Under the pieces are notes generated by a model. That model made no database searches. It was not told the DNA's origin and saw only the letters and a program-made list of their open reading frames with translations. From Pseudalkalibacillus sp051842935 (GTDB lineage: Bacteria; Bacillota; Bacilli; Bacillales; Fictibacillaceae), in the NCBI RefSeq assembly GCF_051842935.1, contig NZ_JBPXRR010000001.1:186001-250000 (forward strand): a stretch of DNA of 64,000 nt. Reading direction: 5' to 3'. This document shows, in pieces, positions 56,650 to 64,000 of the stretch; position 1 is the first letter of the stretch; every line of letters starts with the position of its first letter. The translations under genes were made by a program, and so were the position numbers.

Positions 56650-56746
56650 TCAACTAACTCCTTTGCCAAGCCATTGTTATAAACAAGGTATGCATAGTTT
56701 GTGGCAAAGGTACGTCCAAACGCCCGTTATGGTAATAAATTGAAAA

Positions 56747-57331
56747 TCAGTCGACGAGTTTTTTCTCGATCTTCTCCCTCACTCTTGGCCATTCCTCGTC
56801 CAGGATACTGTAGTAGACCGTGTCTCTCACATGACCATTGTGCATGATTTTACACTTGCGGAGGACGCCTTCGCGGATTCCGCCGATTCGATCGATCGCG
56901 TTTTGAGAGCGGATGTTCCGTGCATCGGTTTTCAATTGTACACGGACGGTCGACAAATTCTCGAAACAGTGCTTTAAGAGAAGGTATTTGCACTGTGTAT
57001 TGACTTGCGAACGCCACACGGACGGTGACAACCATGTCCAGCCGATCTCAAGGTGTCGGTCTTTTTCCGAGATGTTGAGAAACCGTGTGCTGCCGACCAA
57101 CTTTTCTTGCTCATGATCATAGATGACGAATGGGAATGCGGTGCCTGCTTCTTTATCCTGTAATGCTTGATGGACGAGTGTTTCCATGTCCTCGCGACTT
57201 GTGATATCCATCGGCATGTACGTCCAGATTTCCGAGTCCTTTCCCGCTTCAAATAAATCATTGATATCGTCCCGTTCCATCGGTCGTATTGTTACACGTC
57301 GGCCTTGCAGTGTCACAGGTTGGATCCACAT
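56747..57331 (-). CDS. GNAT acetyltransferase, RimJ/RimL type
   Basis: A 194-residue N-acetyltransferase. The N-terminal strand RVTIRPMERDDINDLF, EIGWTWLSPSVW and NIRSQNAIDRIGGIREG (key part RSQNAIDRIGGIREG) match the RimJ-like Acetyltransf_3 group. The acetyl-CoA loop WRSQVNTQ is unusual (no RGxG). The ATG at 57331 follows GGAGGG. The substrate is unknown. Confidence 0.82.
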   Translation of the reverse strand: MWIQPVTLQGRRVTIRPMERDDINDLFEAGKDSEIWTYMPMDITSREDMETLVHQALQDKEAGTAFPFVIYDHEQEKLVGSTRFLNISEKDRHLEIGWTWLSPSVWRSQVNTQCKYLLLKHCFENLSTVRVQLKTDARNIRSQNAIDRIGGIREGVLRKCKIMHNGHVRDTVYYSILDEEWPRVREKIEKKLVD

Positions 57332-57446
57332 AAAATTTCCCTCCACAGTTTAAATAGTTTGGCTAACTACTTATTCCCTTTGGAAGCTGAAATGTCCTTC
57401 CTATCTATTGAGGTAGGGATTTTTGATGGTAAAATAAACCCGATTT

Positions 57447-57558
57447 ATAAAACACCACACTCTTTTTACAAGACTGAGCTTCATTTTTGTAAAACAAACC
57501 CTCCTTTTTGCAAGACTACGCCTCAGTTTTACAAAACAAGAGCCCTTTTTTCTAAAAC
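57447..57558 (+). repeat. Degenerate tandem array, exact 21-bp period, six units (family A)
   Basis: Cores ATAAAAC, ACAAGAC, GTAAAAC, GCAAGAC, ACAAAAC and CTAAAAC, most preceded by T runs, begin at 57447, 57468, 57489, 57510, 57531 and 57552, exactly 21 bases apart. It ends 26 bases from the terminator of the minus-strand gene at 57637. Same family as 3955 and 35149. Confidence 0.92.
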
Positions 57559-57583
57559 CACAGTTCCACAACACTTATTAGAC

Positions 57584-57622
57584 GAAAAAATCGCCCGATC
57601 CTGACTGGAATCGGACGATTTT
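57584..57622 (-). terminator. Terminator of the secreted repeat protein gene
   Basis: On the minus strand AAAATCGTCCGAT-tccagtcagg-ATCGGGCGATTTTTT. Confidence 0.88.
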
Positions 57623-57636
57623 CACCCATTATAGTT

Positions 57637-58515
57637 CTATTCCTTGATGGAAGACTTGATTTCTGTCCAAACTTTCTTCATTTCTGTGTGAAATTCTTCT
57701 TTCTCGATGCTGAACTTCTCTTTAAACTCTTCACGGCTATGTCCGGCTTGTTTATACTCGATCACTTCGCTGATTGTGGAATCACTCAGGTGCGCAACGA
57801 CAGCTACACGGACCAGATGATGCAAACGCATGTCGTTTTCCAGGTAACCGTTCAAGTTCTCAACACGCTCACCTGTATATTCACTCAAATAGTTCACGAC
57901 CTCTTCCTTATGAGCTTCTAGATATTTTGCACCTTTCGCCCATTTGCCTTTATGTTTCATGAGATCTTCTTTCTCAACACCCAAGTTGTTCATCGTTTCT
58001 TCCCAGGAGTTGGTCCCTTTATAATCCTCCAAAACTTCTTCCACAGTCTTATCTGCGGCTCTGGCGATATGGATGCCTTTCATGATCTCTTCTTTGGTGT
58101 AGCCGTCCTCTAACAGAGTTTCGAATTTTTCCTTATTGAAGTCTTTGTGAAGCGCTTTTCCAATTGATCGCTTCATATGTCGTTCCGGATCCAAGCCGAA
58201 GTGCTCTGCTGTTTCCTTCCAAGAACCTGTTTCCTTATAATTTTGCAGTACGTCTTCAATTGATGCGTCACTTGCGTTTGTGATATGGGACGCTTTCAAA
58301 ATTTCTTTCTTCGAATAACCTGCGTCCAACAAAGCTTGGAACTCATCCTCTAACAGATGTTTCTTGAAGTGGAATCCCAACTTCCAATCTTCTTTTTGCT
58401 CTAAGGCGACAGACGGTGATTCACCGGATGTGGATGCTCCTACAAACTGTGGGCTCAACATCCCTAGAGTCGCAAGTCCTAAAGTTCCAATCCAAAGCGC
58501 TTTTTTCTTCAACAA
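57637..58515 (-). CDS. Secreted helical repeat protein beside a two-component system
   Basis: A 292-residue exported protein: signal peptide about 1-27 (cut near VGASTS), then three helical repeats of roughly 65-80 residues. Repeat 1 has GYSKKEILKASHITNASDAS and SWKETAEHFGLD; repeat 2 has GYTKEEIMKGIHIARAADKT and SWEETMNNLGVE; repeat 3 has MRLHHLVRVAVVAHLSDST and SREEFKEKFSIE. I do not recognise the family. It starts with TTG (58515) after GAAGGA. Divergent from a YclJ/YclK-like system, so it may be its target or a signal modulator; this is inference. Confidence 0.72.
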   Translation of the reverse strand: MLKKKALWIGTLGLATLGMLSPQFVGASTSGESPSVALEQKEDWKLGFHFKKHLLEDEFQALLDAGYSKKEILKASHITNASDASIEDVLQNYKETGSWKETAEHFGLDPERHMKRSIGKALHKDFNKEKFETLLEDGYTKEEIMKGIHIARAADKTVEEVLEDYKGTNSWEETMNNLGVEKEDLMKHKGKWAKGAKYLEAHKEEVVNYLSEYTGERVENLNGYLENDMRLHHLVRVAVVAHLSDSTISEVIEYKQAGHSREEFKEKFSIEKEEFHTEMKKVWTEIKSSIKE

Positions 58516-58688
58516 AATCCTTCACTCCTTCCATGAGTTATTAATAGCTTATCCAGACTTTATGAACAAACTATGAACGAACGATGAGCAAACCATTAAA
58601 AATTTAGAAATCTTTTCAAAATCCCCAAAAAGCGCTCTGCAACCGTTAAGATAATAGTAAATCTATGCGTAAAAGATGGTGATGATGG

Positions 58689-59387
58689 ATGAACATTTTG
58701 GTGATTGAAGATAACGACAGCGTCTGTTCAATGCTTGAAATGTTTTTCACGAAGGAAGGGTACAAGGGCGAATTCATCCAGGATGGATTGAAGGGGTATA
58801 CCCGGTTTCAAGAAGGCGATTGGGATCTGATCATCCTGGACTGGATGCTGCCAGGAATGGATGGAGTGACCATCTGCCACAAGATAAGGGAAGAAAGCAG
58901 TATCCCGATCATTATGCTGACGGCGAAAGACAGCGAATCCGATCAAGTCCTAGGCTTGGAGTTAGGGGCAGACGATTATGTGACGAAACCTTTCAGCCCG
59001 CTCACGCTCATGGCGAGAATCAAAGCTGTCGCGCGCCGTTACCAGCTGAAAACCGATGTAAGTAGTGCGCATAACCTGGAAACGCTGCATTTGAAAATCG
59101 ATAAGAATACACGAGACGTCCTATTGGATGGAAAGCAGGTAAGGGATCTCACGCCAAAAGAATTTGAGTTGCTGCATTACATGGCTGAGCATCCGAGGCA
59201 AGTCTTCTCAAGAGAACAGTTATTAGAGCGGGTATGGGGCTACCAGTTTTATGGAGACGAACGGACCGTCGATGTACATATCAAACGCCTCAGGAAAAAG
59301 ATCGGTTCAAAAGAAAGACCGTTCATCCATACGATTTGGGGAGTGGGTTACAAGTTTGATGAAACGGTGACCGCTGATGAAGGTTAA
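58689..59387 (+). CDS. yclJ: OmpR-family response regulator, YclJ-like
   Basis: A 232-residue regulator: receiver domain with IEDND, phosphoacceptor Asp in LIILDWMLPGMDG, Thr in MLTAKD and Lys in VTKPFSPL; then a winged-helix output domain (LTPKEFELLHYM; RTVDVHIKRLRKKIG). The opening (VCSMLEMFFTKEGY) resembles B. subtilis YclJ from memory. It overlaps the kinase gene by 11 bases. The divergent secreted repeat protein gene shares its promoter region and is a candidate target. Confidence 0.88.
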   Translation: MNILVIEDNDSVCSMLEMFFTKEGYKGEFIQDGLKGYTRFQEGDWDLIILDWMLPGMDGVTICHKIREESSIPIIMLTAKDSESDQVLGLELGADDYVTKPFSPLTLMARIKAVARRYQLKTDVSSAHNLETLHLKIDKNTRDVLLDGKQVRDLTPKEFELLHYMAEHPRQVFSREQLLERVWGYQFYGDERTVDVHIKRLRKKIGSKERPFIHTIWGVGYKFDETVTADEG

Positions 59388-60795
59388 GTATTTTCACCAA
59401 CTGCTCGGGACTCACATCAGCATTCTACTTATTGCGTTCCTACTGTTGAGCGTCCTTTTTACAAGGTTCGTAGAGGATTATGTGTTCCAGACCAAGGTGA
59501 ATGAACTGAAAAGCTACGGCAATCAGATCGTCAATGAAAGTGCCATTCTCGATCATAAAATCGGTGCAAAAGTGGCGTTTGCAACCTATGTTCAAATGTT
59601 GAGAGCGCGGGACATCCAGTTCGTAACGTTCACCCAAGAAGGAGACATCCAATCGCCGAACAGGGGAATTAATGGACTGAAGCTATCCGGTACAGAATGG
59701 GATAAACTTTCGGATGGAGAGGTGGTTTCCGTTAAACAAGATTTAAAGCGATTCAACCAGGAAGTGACGATGGTCGCCTTCCCGAAAATGCAAGGGGATC
59801 AATTTTCGGGAGGCGTACTGCTCATTTCTCCAATCAGTGGAACGAGACAGTTCATCCAGCAATTGAACAAGTTTCTGACCTTGACGATGGTCGTGTCCCT
59901 GATCGTTGCGCTCTTGATGAGTTGGTTTTTATCGAGATCTCATGGAAAAAGGATCATGCGGTTACGGCAAGCAGCGTCTCAAATCGCTTCAGGTAACTAT
60001 AACGTAAAAGTGCCTTACGGGAAATCAGACGAGATCGGAGAGCTGACGAAGGATTTTAATGAGATGACGAAACGCTTGAAGAGATCGAATGAAGAAATTG
60101 AACGTTTAGAAGCTCGTCGCAAAAAGTTTCTCGGGGATGTATCTCACGAAATGCGCACTCCGTTGACGACGATCCGTGGGGTGATCGAAGGCATTCGGAA
60201 TGACATGATCCCATATGAAGATCGGGATAAATCAATGGACCTGGTCGAAAAAGAAACGAGAAGGCTCATCCGGCTGGTCAATGAAAACCTCGATTATGAA
60301 AAAATCCGTTCCAATCAGATCAAGCTTGAAAAAGAAACGATTGTTCTGAGGGAAGTCTTTGAAATTATCAAAGAACAACTGTTGTATCAAGCGGATGCCC
60401 AACAAAACGAGATCGTGATGAACGTGGAGGACGATCTAAAGGTCTATGCCGATTATGACAGGCTCATACAAATCATATTGAATATCACACAAAACAGCAT
60501 GCAGTTTACAACGAGCGGACATATTGAGCTATCGGGTCATATGGGTCACGACGAGACAATCATCGAAATTACGGATAACGGAATAGGGATCGATCGGAAC
60601 GACATCGAGTCAATTTGGGACCGGTTCTATAAAGCGGACATTTCAAGAAAAAATAATCCGTTAGGAGAATTCGGCCTCGGATTATCGATCGTAAAGCAGC
60701 TTGTGGAACTTCACGATGGATCAATTGAAGTGGAAAGTACAAAAGGCCAGGGGACGAAGTTTACGATAAAATTGCCATCAAAACAAAAGGACTGA
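59377..60795 (+). CDS. yclK: Membrane sensor histidine kinase, YclK-like
   Basis: A 472-residue kinase: two membrane segments (about 12-32 and 168-190) flanking an extracytoplasmic sensor domain, HAMP (about 190-243), HisKA with the phosphorylated His in GDVSHEMRTPLTT, and HATPase_c with N, G1 (ITDNGIGI) and G2 (GLGLSIVK) boxes. Length and order match YclK. Its signal is unknown. GGTGA precedes the ATG within the regulator gene. Confidence 0.9.
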   Translation: MKVKYFHQLLGTHISILLIAFLLLSVLFTRFVEDYVFQTKVNELKSYGNQIVNESAILDHKIGAKVAFATYVQMLRARDIQFVTFTQEGDIQSPNRGINGLKLSGTEWDKLSDGEVVSVKQDLKRFNQEVTMVAFPKMQGDQFSGGVLLISPISGTRQFIQQLNKFLTLTMVVSLIVALLMSWFLSRSHGKRIMRLRQAASQIASGNYNVKVPYGKSDEIGELTKDFNEMTKRLKRSNEEIERLEARRKKFLGDVSHEMRTPLTTIRGVIEGIRNDMIPYEDRDKSMDLVEKETRRLIRLVNENLDYEKIRSNQIKLEKETIVLREVFEIIKEQLLYQADAQQNEIVMNVEDDLKVYADYDRLIQIILNITQNSMQFTTSGHIELSGHMGHDETIIEITDNGIGIDRNDIESIWDRFYKADISRKNNPLGEFGLGLSIVKQLVELHDGSIEVESTKGQGTKFTIKLPSKQKD

Positions 60796-60826
60796 CGCAG
60801 TCGAATTGACTCGTTCAGTCCTTTTC
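60785..60826. terminator. Terminator of the two-component operon
   Basis: AAAAGGACTGA-cgcagtcgaattgactcg-TTCAGTCCTTTTC; the 5' arm overlaps the kinase stop. An inner AGTC / GACT pair extends it. It can also serve the minus-strand gene that follows. Confidence 0.85.
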
Positions 60827-61039
60827 TTAAGTCCGGAAAGGAACATATGGATATCCGATATATTGGATGTTCAATGTCCCGTCTTCATAGGTGGTGGGTC
60901 CGATGTTACCCACAATCGTAATCGGATTGGAGTGAGGATTTGAATTGGAATCATGCTTGTTGTGGAATATGGCGTTCTGCAGCACGATGATAAGCAAAAG
61001 GTACAAGACCAATATGATCAAGACGGATGTCTCCTTCAT
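60827..61039 (-). CDS. Small membrane-anchored protein (70 residues)
   Basis: One N-terminal membrane helix (about 5-24), then an Asn/Ser/His-rich stretch (NKHDSNSNPHSNP) and a beta-like extracytoplasmic end. Not recognised. GGGGGAG precedes the ATG. It probably forms an operon with the upstream 227-residue membrane protein gene, 66 bases away. Confidence 0.62.
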   Translation of the reverse strand: MKETSVLIILVLYLLLIIVLQNAIFHNKHDSNSNPHSNPITIVGNIGPTTYEDGTLNIQYIGYPYVPFRT

Positions 61040-61105
61040 ACAACTCCCCCATAAAAAGGCTATTGTAATTATCCATATGCCATAACAGGGAGAATCGTGC
61101 TTGAT

Positions 61106-61789
61106 TTATCCACTCAATTCAATATTTTTCTTTCCATCAGAAAGGATTAAATCAATATAAAAATAGTTACCACCGTATGGATATTTTCCTCGCCCCAACT
61201 GACTGACATCGATGGCTTTTTCAAAATGGAAGATCTTACTTTCATTTGGTCTCAATTGAATTTGCAGGGGTCCATCCATTGTCATCAGAGAGGTAGTCTT
61301 CCTTTCCTCTGAATGATTCCAATCCAAAAGTTCGATTGAAATATCAAGAATGTCATTACTATGGTTTCTTAATGGGATGCTGCATTCCCCGTTGAGGATT
61401 TCTTTTTCCTCATCAAATTGAAATTCACAACTGCTATACTCTTTTCCATAAGTAATGGCGTATACTCCATTTGCAGCAGTAGATTGATAGACTTTCATGA
61501 TAAAGGAAGGCACAGACATCAAAACAAAGATCGTCAAGAATACGACCAGTAATTGATATTTCTGGAACGAGTGGAAAAGAAATATGAGTCCGAACAAGAA
61601 TACAACCAGAATACCTATCGCCAACATATTTACACCCGTTTGTGTTTCAGGGTTAGTATAAAATGGAATCCCTAGTGCAGAAAAAACTTGCTCTCCCAAA
61701 GGTTTGCCATTTGGAAAAGAGAAGGTCAGCACGAAAGACACGGATATACATACGAATGCAAGGATCAAAAATTTTAAACTTCTAATCAT
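61106..61789 (-). CDS. Membrane protein with extracytoplasmic beta domain, unknown
   Basis: A 227-residue protein: hydrophobic segments at about 5-23, 53-72 and 78-100, then a domain of about 120 residues outside the membrane with two cysteines (SSCEFQF, NGECSIP) that could form a disulfide. The domain looks immunoglobulin-like (alternating strands, IQLRPNESKIFHFEK). Family not recognised. AGGGAGGG precedes the ATG. Confidence 0.65.
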   Translation of the reverse strand: MIRSLKFLILAFVCISVSFVLTFSFPNGKPLGEQVFSALGIPFYTNPETQTGVNMLAIGILVVFLFGLIFLFHSFQKYQLLVVFLTIFVLMSVPSFIMKVYQSTAANGVYAITYGKEYSSCEFQFDEEKEILNGECSIPLRNHSNDILDISIELLDWNHSEERKTTSLMTMDGPLQIQLRPNESKIFHFEKAIDVSQLGRGKYPYGGNYFYIDLILSDGKKNIELSG

Positions 61790-61928
61790 GATTTCTCCCT
61801 CCCTAGTAACCTATACCATTATACAGGTAATAGTTGGAAAATAGTTGTCATTTCTTCAGAATCCTCTAATGATTTGCGAAAGTTATGATAAAGTAAAAAC
61901 AGAATGTTGGACGAGAGGACGGTCAATC

Positions 61929-63296
61929 ATGCTGCAAACCGATTTTCAAATCAAAAATCAAATTCTTGAAGCGATTATTGATAACGCTTTCGAATGGGTT
62001 GTAGTCGTCGATCCTGAAGGTGTCATTCGTTTTATGAACAAAACGTATTGCGAATTCCTTGAAGTGGATTCCAAAGAAGTGATTGGCAAGCATGTGACGG
62101 AAGTGATTGAAAACACGAGAATGCATATTGTAGCAGAGACCGGTGAAAAAGAAATCGCCGATTTGCAGTTCATTAAAGGGAACTATATGATTGCAAACCG
62201 GATTCCCATTTTTCATGAAGGACAAGTTGTCGCAGCACTCGGAACGGTCATTTTCCGCGATACGGAACAGTGGAAGAAGATGAATAGTCATGTGAAGAGT
62301 CTATTTTCAGAGCTGGAATTTTACCGGAAAGAATGGACGGCGAACAATGGCGCGAAATATTCATTGAATGATCTCGTCGGCAATTCTGAGGCTATGCTGG
62401 AATTGGAAAAACGGGTGAAGAAAATCTCCAGCGGGGATATTTCCGTTCTCGTCCGTGGGGAAAGTGGAACAGGTAAGGAGCTTTTTGCCCATAGTATCCA
62501 TCAGCTCAGTGAACGGAGTACTGCGCCATTCGTGAAAGTGAACTGTGCGGCGATTCCAGAGCATCTTCTTGAGTCAGAGTTGTTCGGGTATGTTGAAGGT
62601 GCGTTTACCGGAGCGAAAAAAGGCGGGAAAGTCGGAAAGTTCATCCTTGCAAATGGAGGGACGCTCTTTCTGGATGAAATCGGGGACATGCCTCTGCAGA
62701 TGCAAGTCAAGCTGTTACGCGTACTTCAGGAAAAAGAGATTGAACCGATCGGTGCGAACAAGACGGAGAAAGTGAATGTCCGGGTGATTGCGGCGACGAA
62801 CCGTCCGCTAGAGAAGATGGTCCAGGAAAAATTGTTCCGCGAAGATTTATTTTACCGGATCAACGGATTTCAGCTCCACATTCCTGCACTTCGTGAGCGG
62901 AAAGACGATCTTTTACCGCTAATCAATCACTTTCTTGAGAAAGTGACGAGAAGGACGGGGAAACGGATTCAAGGAATGGAAAACAACGTGATGCAAGTGT
63001 TCCGTCGCCATAATTGGCCAGGCAATATCCGAGAGCTGGAGAATGTCATTGAAGCTGCGGTCCATCTGACATATGGGGAGACAATCGATCTCGAGGCATT
63101 ACCCGACTATCTGACTGAGCAGGAAAGCTTGCGTGTAGGGAACAAGTCGCTAAAGGAACTCCTGGAACAAACGGAACGCAACGCATTGATCGATGCGCTC
63201 AATCAGAATGACGGAAATAAACTGGCTGCTGCTAAGACGCTTGGCATCGGTAAGTCCAGCTTTTATGAAAAATTGAACAAATACGGTTTGTTGTGA
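61929..63296 (+). CDS. Sigma-54-dependent transcriptional activator (PAS-AAA-HTH)
   Basis: Enhancer-binding protein of 455 residues. A PAS domain (about 10-110: AFEWVVVVDPEGVIRFMN, key part DPEGVIRFMN), the AAA+ domain with Walker A GESGTGKE, the sigma-54 contact loop YVEGAFTGAKKGG (GAFTGA) and Walker B GTLFLDEIGD, and a Fis-type helix-turn-helix at the end (KLAAAKTLGIGKSSFYEKL, key part AAKTLGIGKSSFYEKL). The downstream GntP gene has a perfect -24/-12 promoter, so this is its likely activator. The PAS domain suggests a small-molecule ligand. The ATG at 61929 is preceded by AGAGGA. Confidence 0.93.
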   Translation: MLQTDFQIKNQILEAIIDNAFEWVVVVDPEGVIRFMNKTYCEFLEVDSKEVIGKHVTEVIENTRMHIVAETGEKEIADLQFIKGNYMIANRIPIFHEGQVVAALGTVIFRDTEQWKKMNSHVKSLFSELEFYRKEWTANNGAKYSLNDLVGNSEAMLELEKRVKKISSGDISVLVRGESGTGKELFAHSIHQLSERSTAPFVKVNCAAIPEHLLESELFGYVEGAFTGAKKGGKVGKFILANGGTLFLDEIGDMPLQMQVKLLRVLQEKEIEPIGANKTEKVNVRVIAATNRPLEKMVQEKLFREDLFYRINGFQLHIPALRERKDDLLPLINHFLEKVTRRTGKRIQGMENNVMQVFRRHNWPGNIRELENVIEAAVHLTYGETIDLEALPDYLTEQESLRVGNKSLKELLEQTERNALIDALNQNDGNKLAAAKTLGIGKSSFYEKLNKYGLL

Positions 63297-63298
63297 AT

Positions 63299-63341
63299 GA
63301 TTCCAGAATCCCGGAATACTGTCCGGAATTCTGGAATTTTT
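63299..63341 (+). terminator. Terminator of the activator gene
   Basis: ATTCCAGAAT-CCCGGA...TCCGG-ATTCTGGAAT followed by T5; stem of about 15 bp. It could also be bound as a palindrome, but the T run favours termination. Confidence 0.8.
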
Positions 63342-63379
63342 ATGATTGACAAGGGTTTAGAGAGGTTATTCGGTGCTTG

Positions 63380-63397
63380 TTTCCGATTTTTCGGAAA
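63380..63397 (+). promoter_or_regulatory. Candidate upstream activating sequence
   Basis: TTTCCGA-TTTT-TCGGAAA, a 7+4+7 perfect inverted repeat ending 51 bases before the -24 element, where enhancer sites of sigma-54 activators commonly lie. Confidence 0.5.
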
Positions 63398-63447
63398 AAT
63401 GAAAACGTTCAATAATTTGTAACAAGTGATAGAGCAGTGATGAAAAG

Positions 63448-63464
63448 TTGGCACGATTATTGCA
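63448..63464 (+). promoter_or_regulatory. Sigma-54 (-24/-12) promoter of the GntP gene
   Basis: TTGGCACGATTATTGCA matches TGGCAC-N5-TTGCA in every conserved position. It lies about 104 bases before the GntP start codon. Confidence 0.92.
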
Positions 63465-63567
63465 TTACTTATCTGGGAGAACGGAATCGCCTGTTATTTT
63501 TAAATAGATTAACTGTGAAAATTTGAAAGCGGTTCCACAAAACTGTTTCGTCAAGGGAGGATATCAG

Positions 63568-64000
63568 ATGTTAAGCATGATTGGTTTACTAGGGGGACTC
63601 ATCTTATTAATTGTCTTAACGATGAGGGGTATGAACCTGTTGGTTGTTGCACCTCTATGTGCGCTCTTTGTTGCTGCCCTCAGTGGCATTCCACTGTTTC
63701 CACAGCTAGCGGCAGAGGGTGAAGCGAACTTAGTCGGAAATTACATGGCTGGATTTTCAGGATTTGTCGCCGCCTGGTTTTTAATGTTCTTGCTAGGTGC
63801 GATTTTCGGAAAAGTCATGGAAGATAGTGGCGCGGCCGATAGTGTATCCAAGTGGATTGTAGCAAAACTTGGTATGAAGCAGGCTGTGCTGGCGATCGTG
63901 TTGGCTTGTGCCATTTTGACATATGGTGGCGTGAGCTTGTTCGTTGTCGCGTTCTCGGTTTATCCGATGGCAGTAGGGCTATTCAAACAAGCGAATTTGC
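63568..64000 (+). CDS. GntP-family permease, 3' end outside window
   Basis: First 144 codons of an integral membrane carboxylate:proton symporter. Segments MIGLLGGLILLIVLTMRG, VAPLCALFVAALSGI and GFVAAWFLMFLLGAIFGKVMED (key part FLLGAIFGKVMEDSG) followed by LTYGGVSLFVVAFS match GntP/D-beta-hydroxybutyrate permeases. GGGAGG precedes the ATG. Transcription from a sigma-54 promoter with an adjacent PAS-type activator resembles the 3-hydroxybutyrate (hbc) locus of the B. cereus group, so hydroxybutyrate is a possible substrate; gluconate is the alternative. Confidence 0.85.
   Translation, partial: MLSMIGLLGGLILLIVLTMRGMNLLVVAPLCALFVAALSGIPLFPQLAAEGEANLVGNYMAGFSGFVAAWFLMFLLGAIFGKVMEDSGAADSVSKWIVAKLGMKQAVLAIVLACAILTYGGVSLFVVAFSVYPMAVGLFKQANL

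Noticed and set aside
63299..63341. Enhancer site for the sigma-54 activator at the ATTCCAGAAT/ATTCTGGAAT palindrome
   Set aside because: It directly follows the activator stop codon and ends in a T run, so an intrinsic terminator explains it better; the palindrome at 63380 was kept as the enhancer candidate.
1..64000. tRNA, rRNA, tmRNA, insertion sequences or prophage genes
   Set aside because: No cloverleaf with a conserved GGTTCGA-type arm, no rRNA segments, and no transposase, integrase or phage structural genes were found by reading.

Overview
The window looks like ordinary chromosome from an endospore-forming member of the Bacillaceae. Moderate A+T content, strong GGAGG-type ribosome binding sites and an intrinsic terminator after almost every transcription unit support this. 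So do recognisable Bacillus genes: htpX with its repressor ykrK, clpE with CtsR boxes, the disulfide pair bdbD-bdbC, nfrA, yfkAB, rnz, a YclJ/YclK-like two-component system, and a CwlC-like amidase without a signal peptide. I see no rRNA, tRNA, CRISPR array, prophage or insertion sequence. I cannot name the genus; codon choice and gene order would suit a Pseudalkalibacillus- or Fictibacillus-like organism, but that is a guess.

Layout. 1-5 kb: C-terminal part of a secreted subtilisin, a membrane acyltransferase, alkA and a secreted 3D-domain wall protein. 5.2-8.7 kb: an A+T-rich, probably acquired exopolysaccharide operon (GH16, GT2, deacetylase) with inverted repeats around its promoter. 8.7-22.6 kb: wall hydrolase, two MFS exporters, htpX/ykrK, small regulators, an ABC-F protein behind a long attenuator leader, and RNase Z. 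22.7-30.6 kb: InhA-type metalloprotease, S66 peptidase, a HEAT-like protein, and a MutS2 paralogue lacking Smr, behind a second attenuator leader. 31-34 kb: a complete lactococcin 972-type bacteriocin cluster. 34-49.5 kb: thermolysin-type protease, YfkAB, small membrane proteins, patatin phospholipase, an RsbR-like STAS protein, BdbDC, NfrA and ClpE. 49.6-64 kb: ABC exporter, a drug/metabolite-processing cluster (EamA, SDR, phosphatase, NIPSNAP-Nudix fusion), an HpaB-type monooxygenase, a two-component system beside a secreted repeat protein, and a sigma-54 activator in front of a GntP permease cut by the window end.

The most interesting signals are outside the genes. (1) The leaders of the ABC-F gene and of the Smr-less MutS2 paralogue share a near-identical block (20 of 23 bases, containing GTATGCCCATTTT) capping a long stem, each followed by hairpins, an intrinsic terminator and then the ribosome binding site. 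Each block also holds a possible short ORF beginning Met-Pro-Ile. This suggests one translation-stress attenuation system acting on two ribosome-linked ATPases. (2) Five intergenic arrays of short degenerate tandem repeats, four with an exact 21-bp and one with an exact 20-bp period, each begin 10-31 bp beyond an intrinsic terminator. (3) An identical 18-bp palindrome, in the same orientation relative to the gene, precedes two unrelated membrane-protein genes. (4) Near-palindromic operators sit in both promoters of the divergent htpX/ykrK pair, with a MITE-like element between them. (5) A 20-bp direct repeat marks the remains of a second bacteriocin-type ABC ATPase gene.
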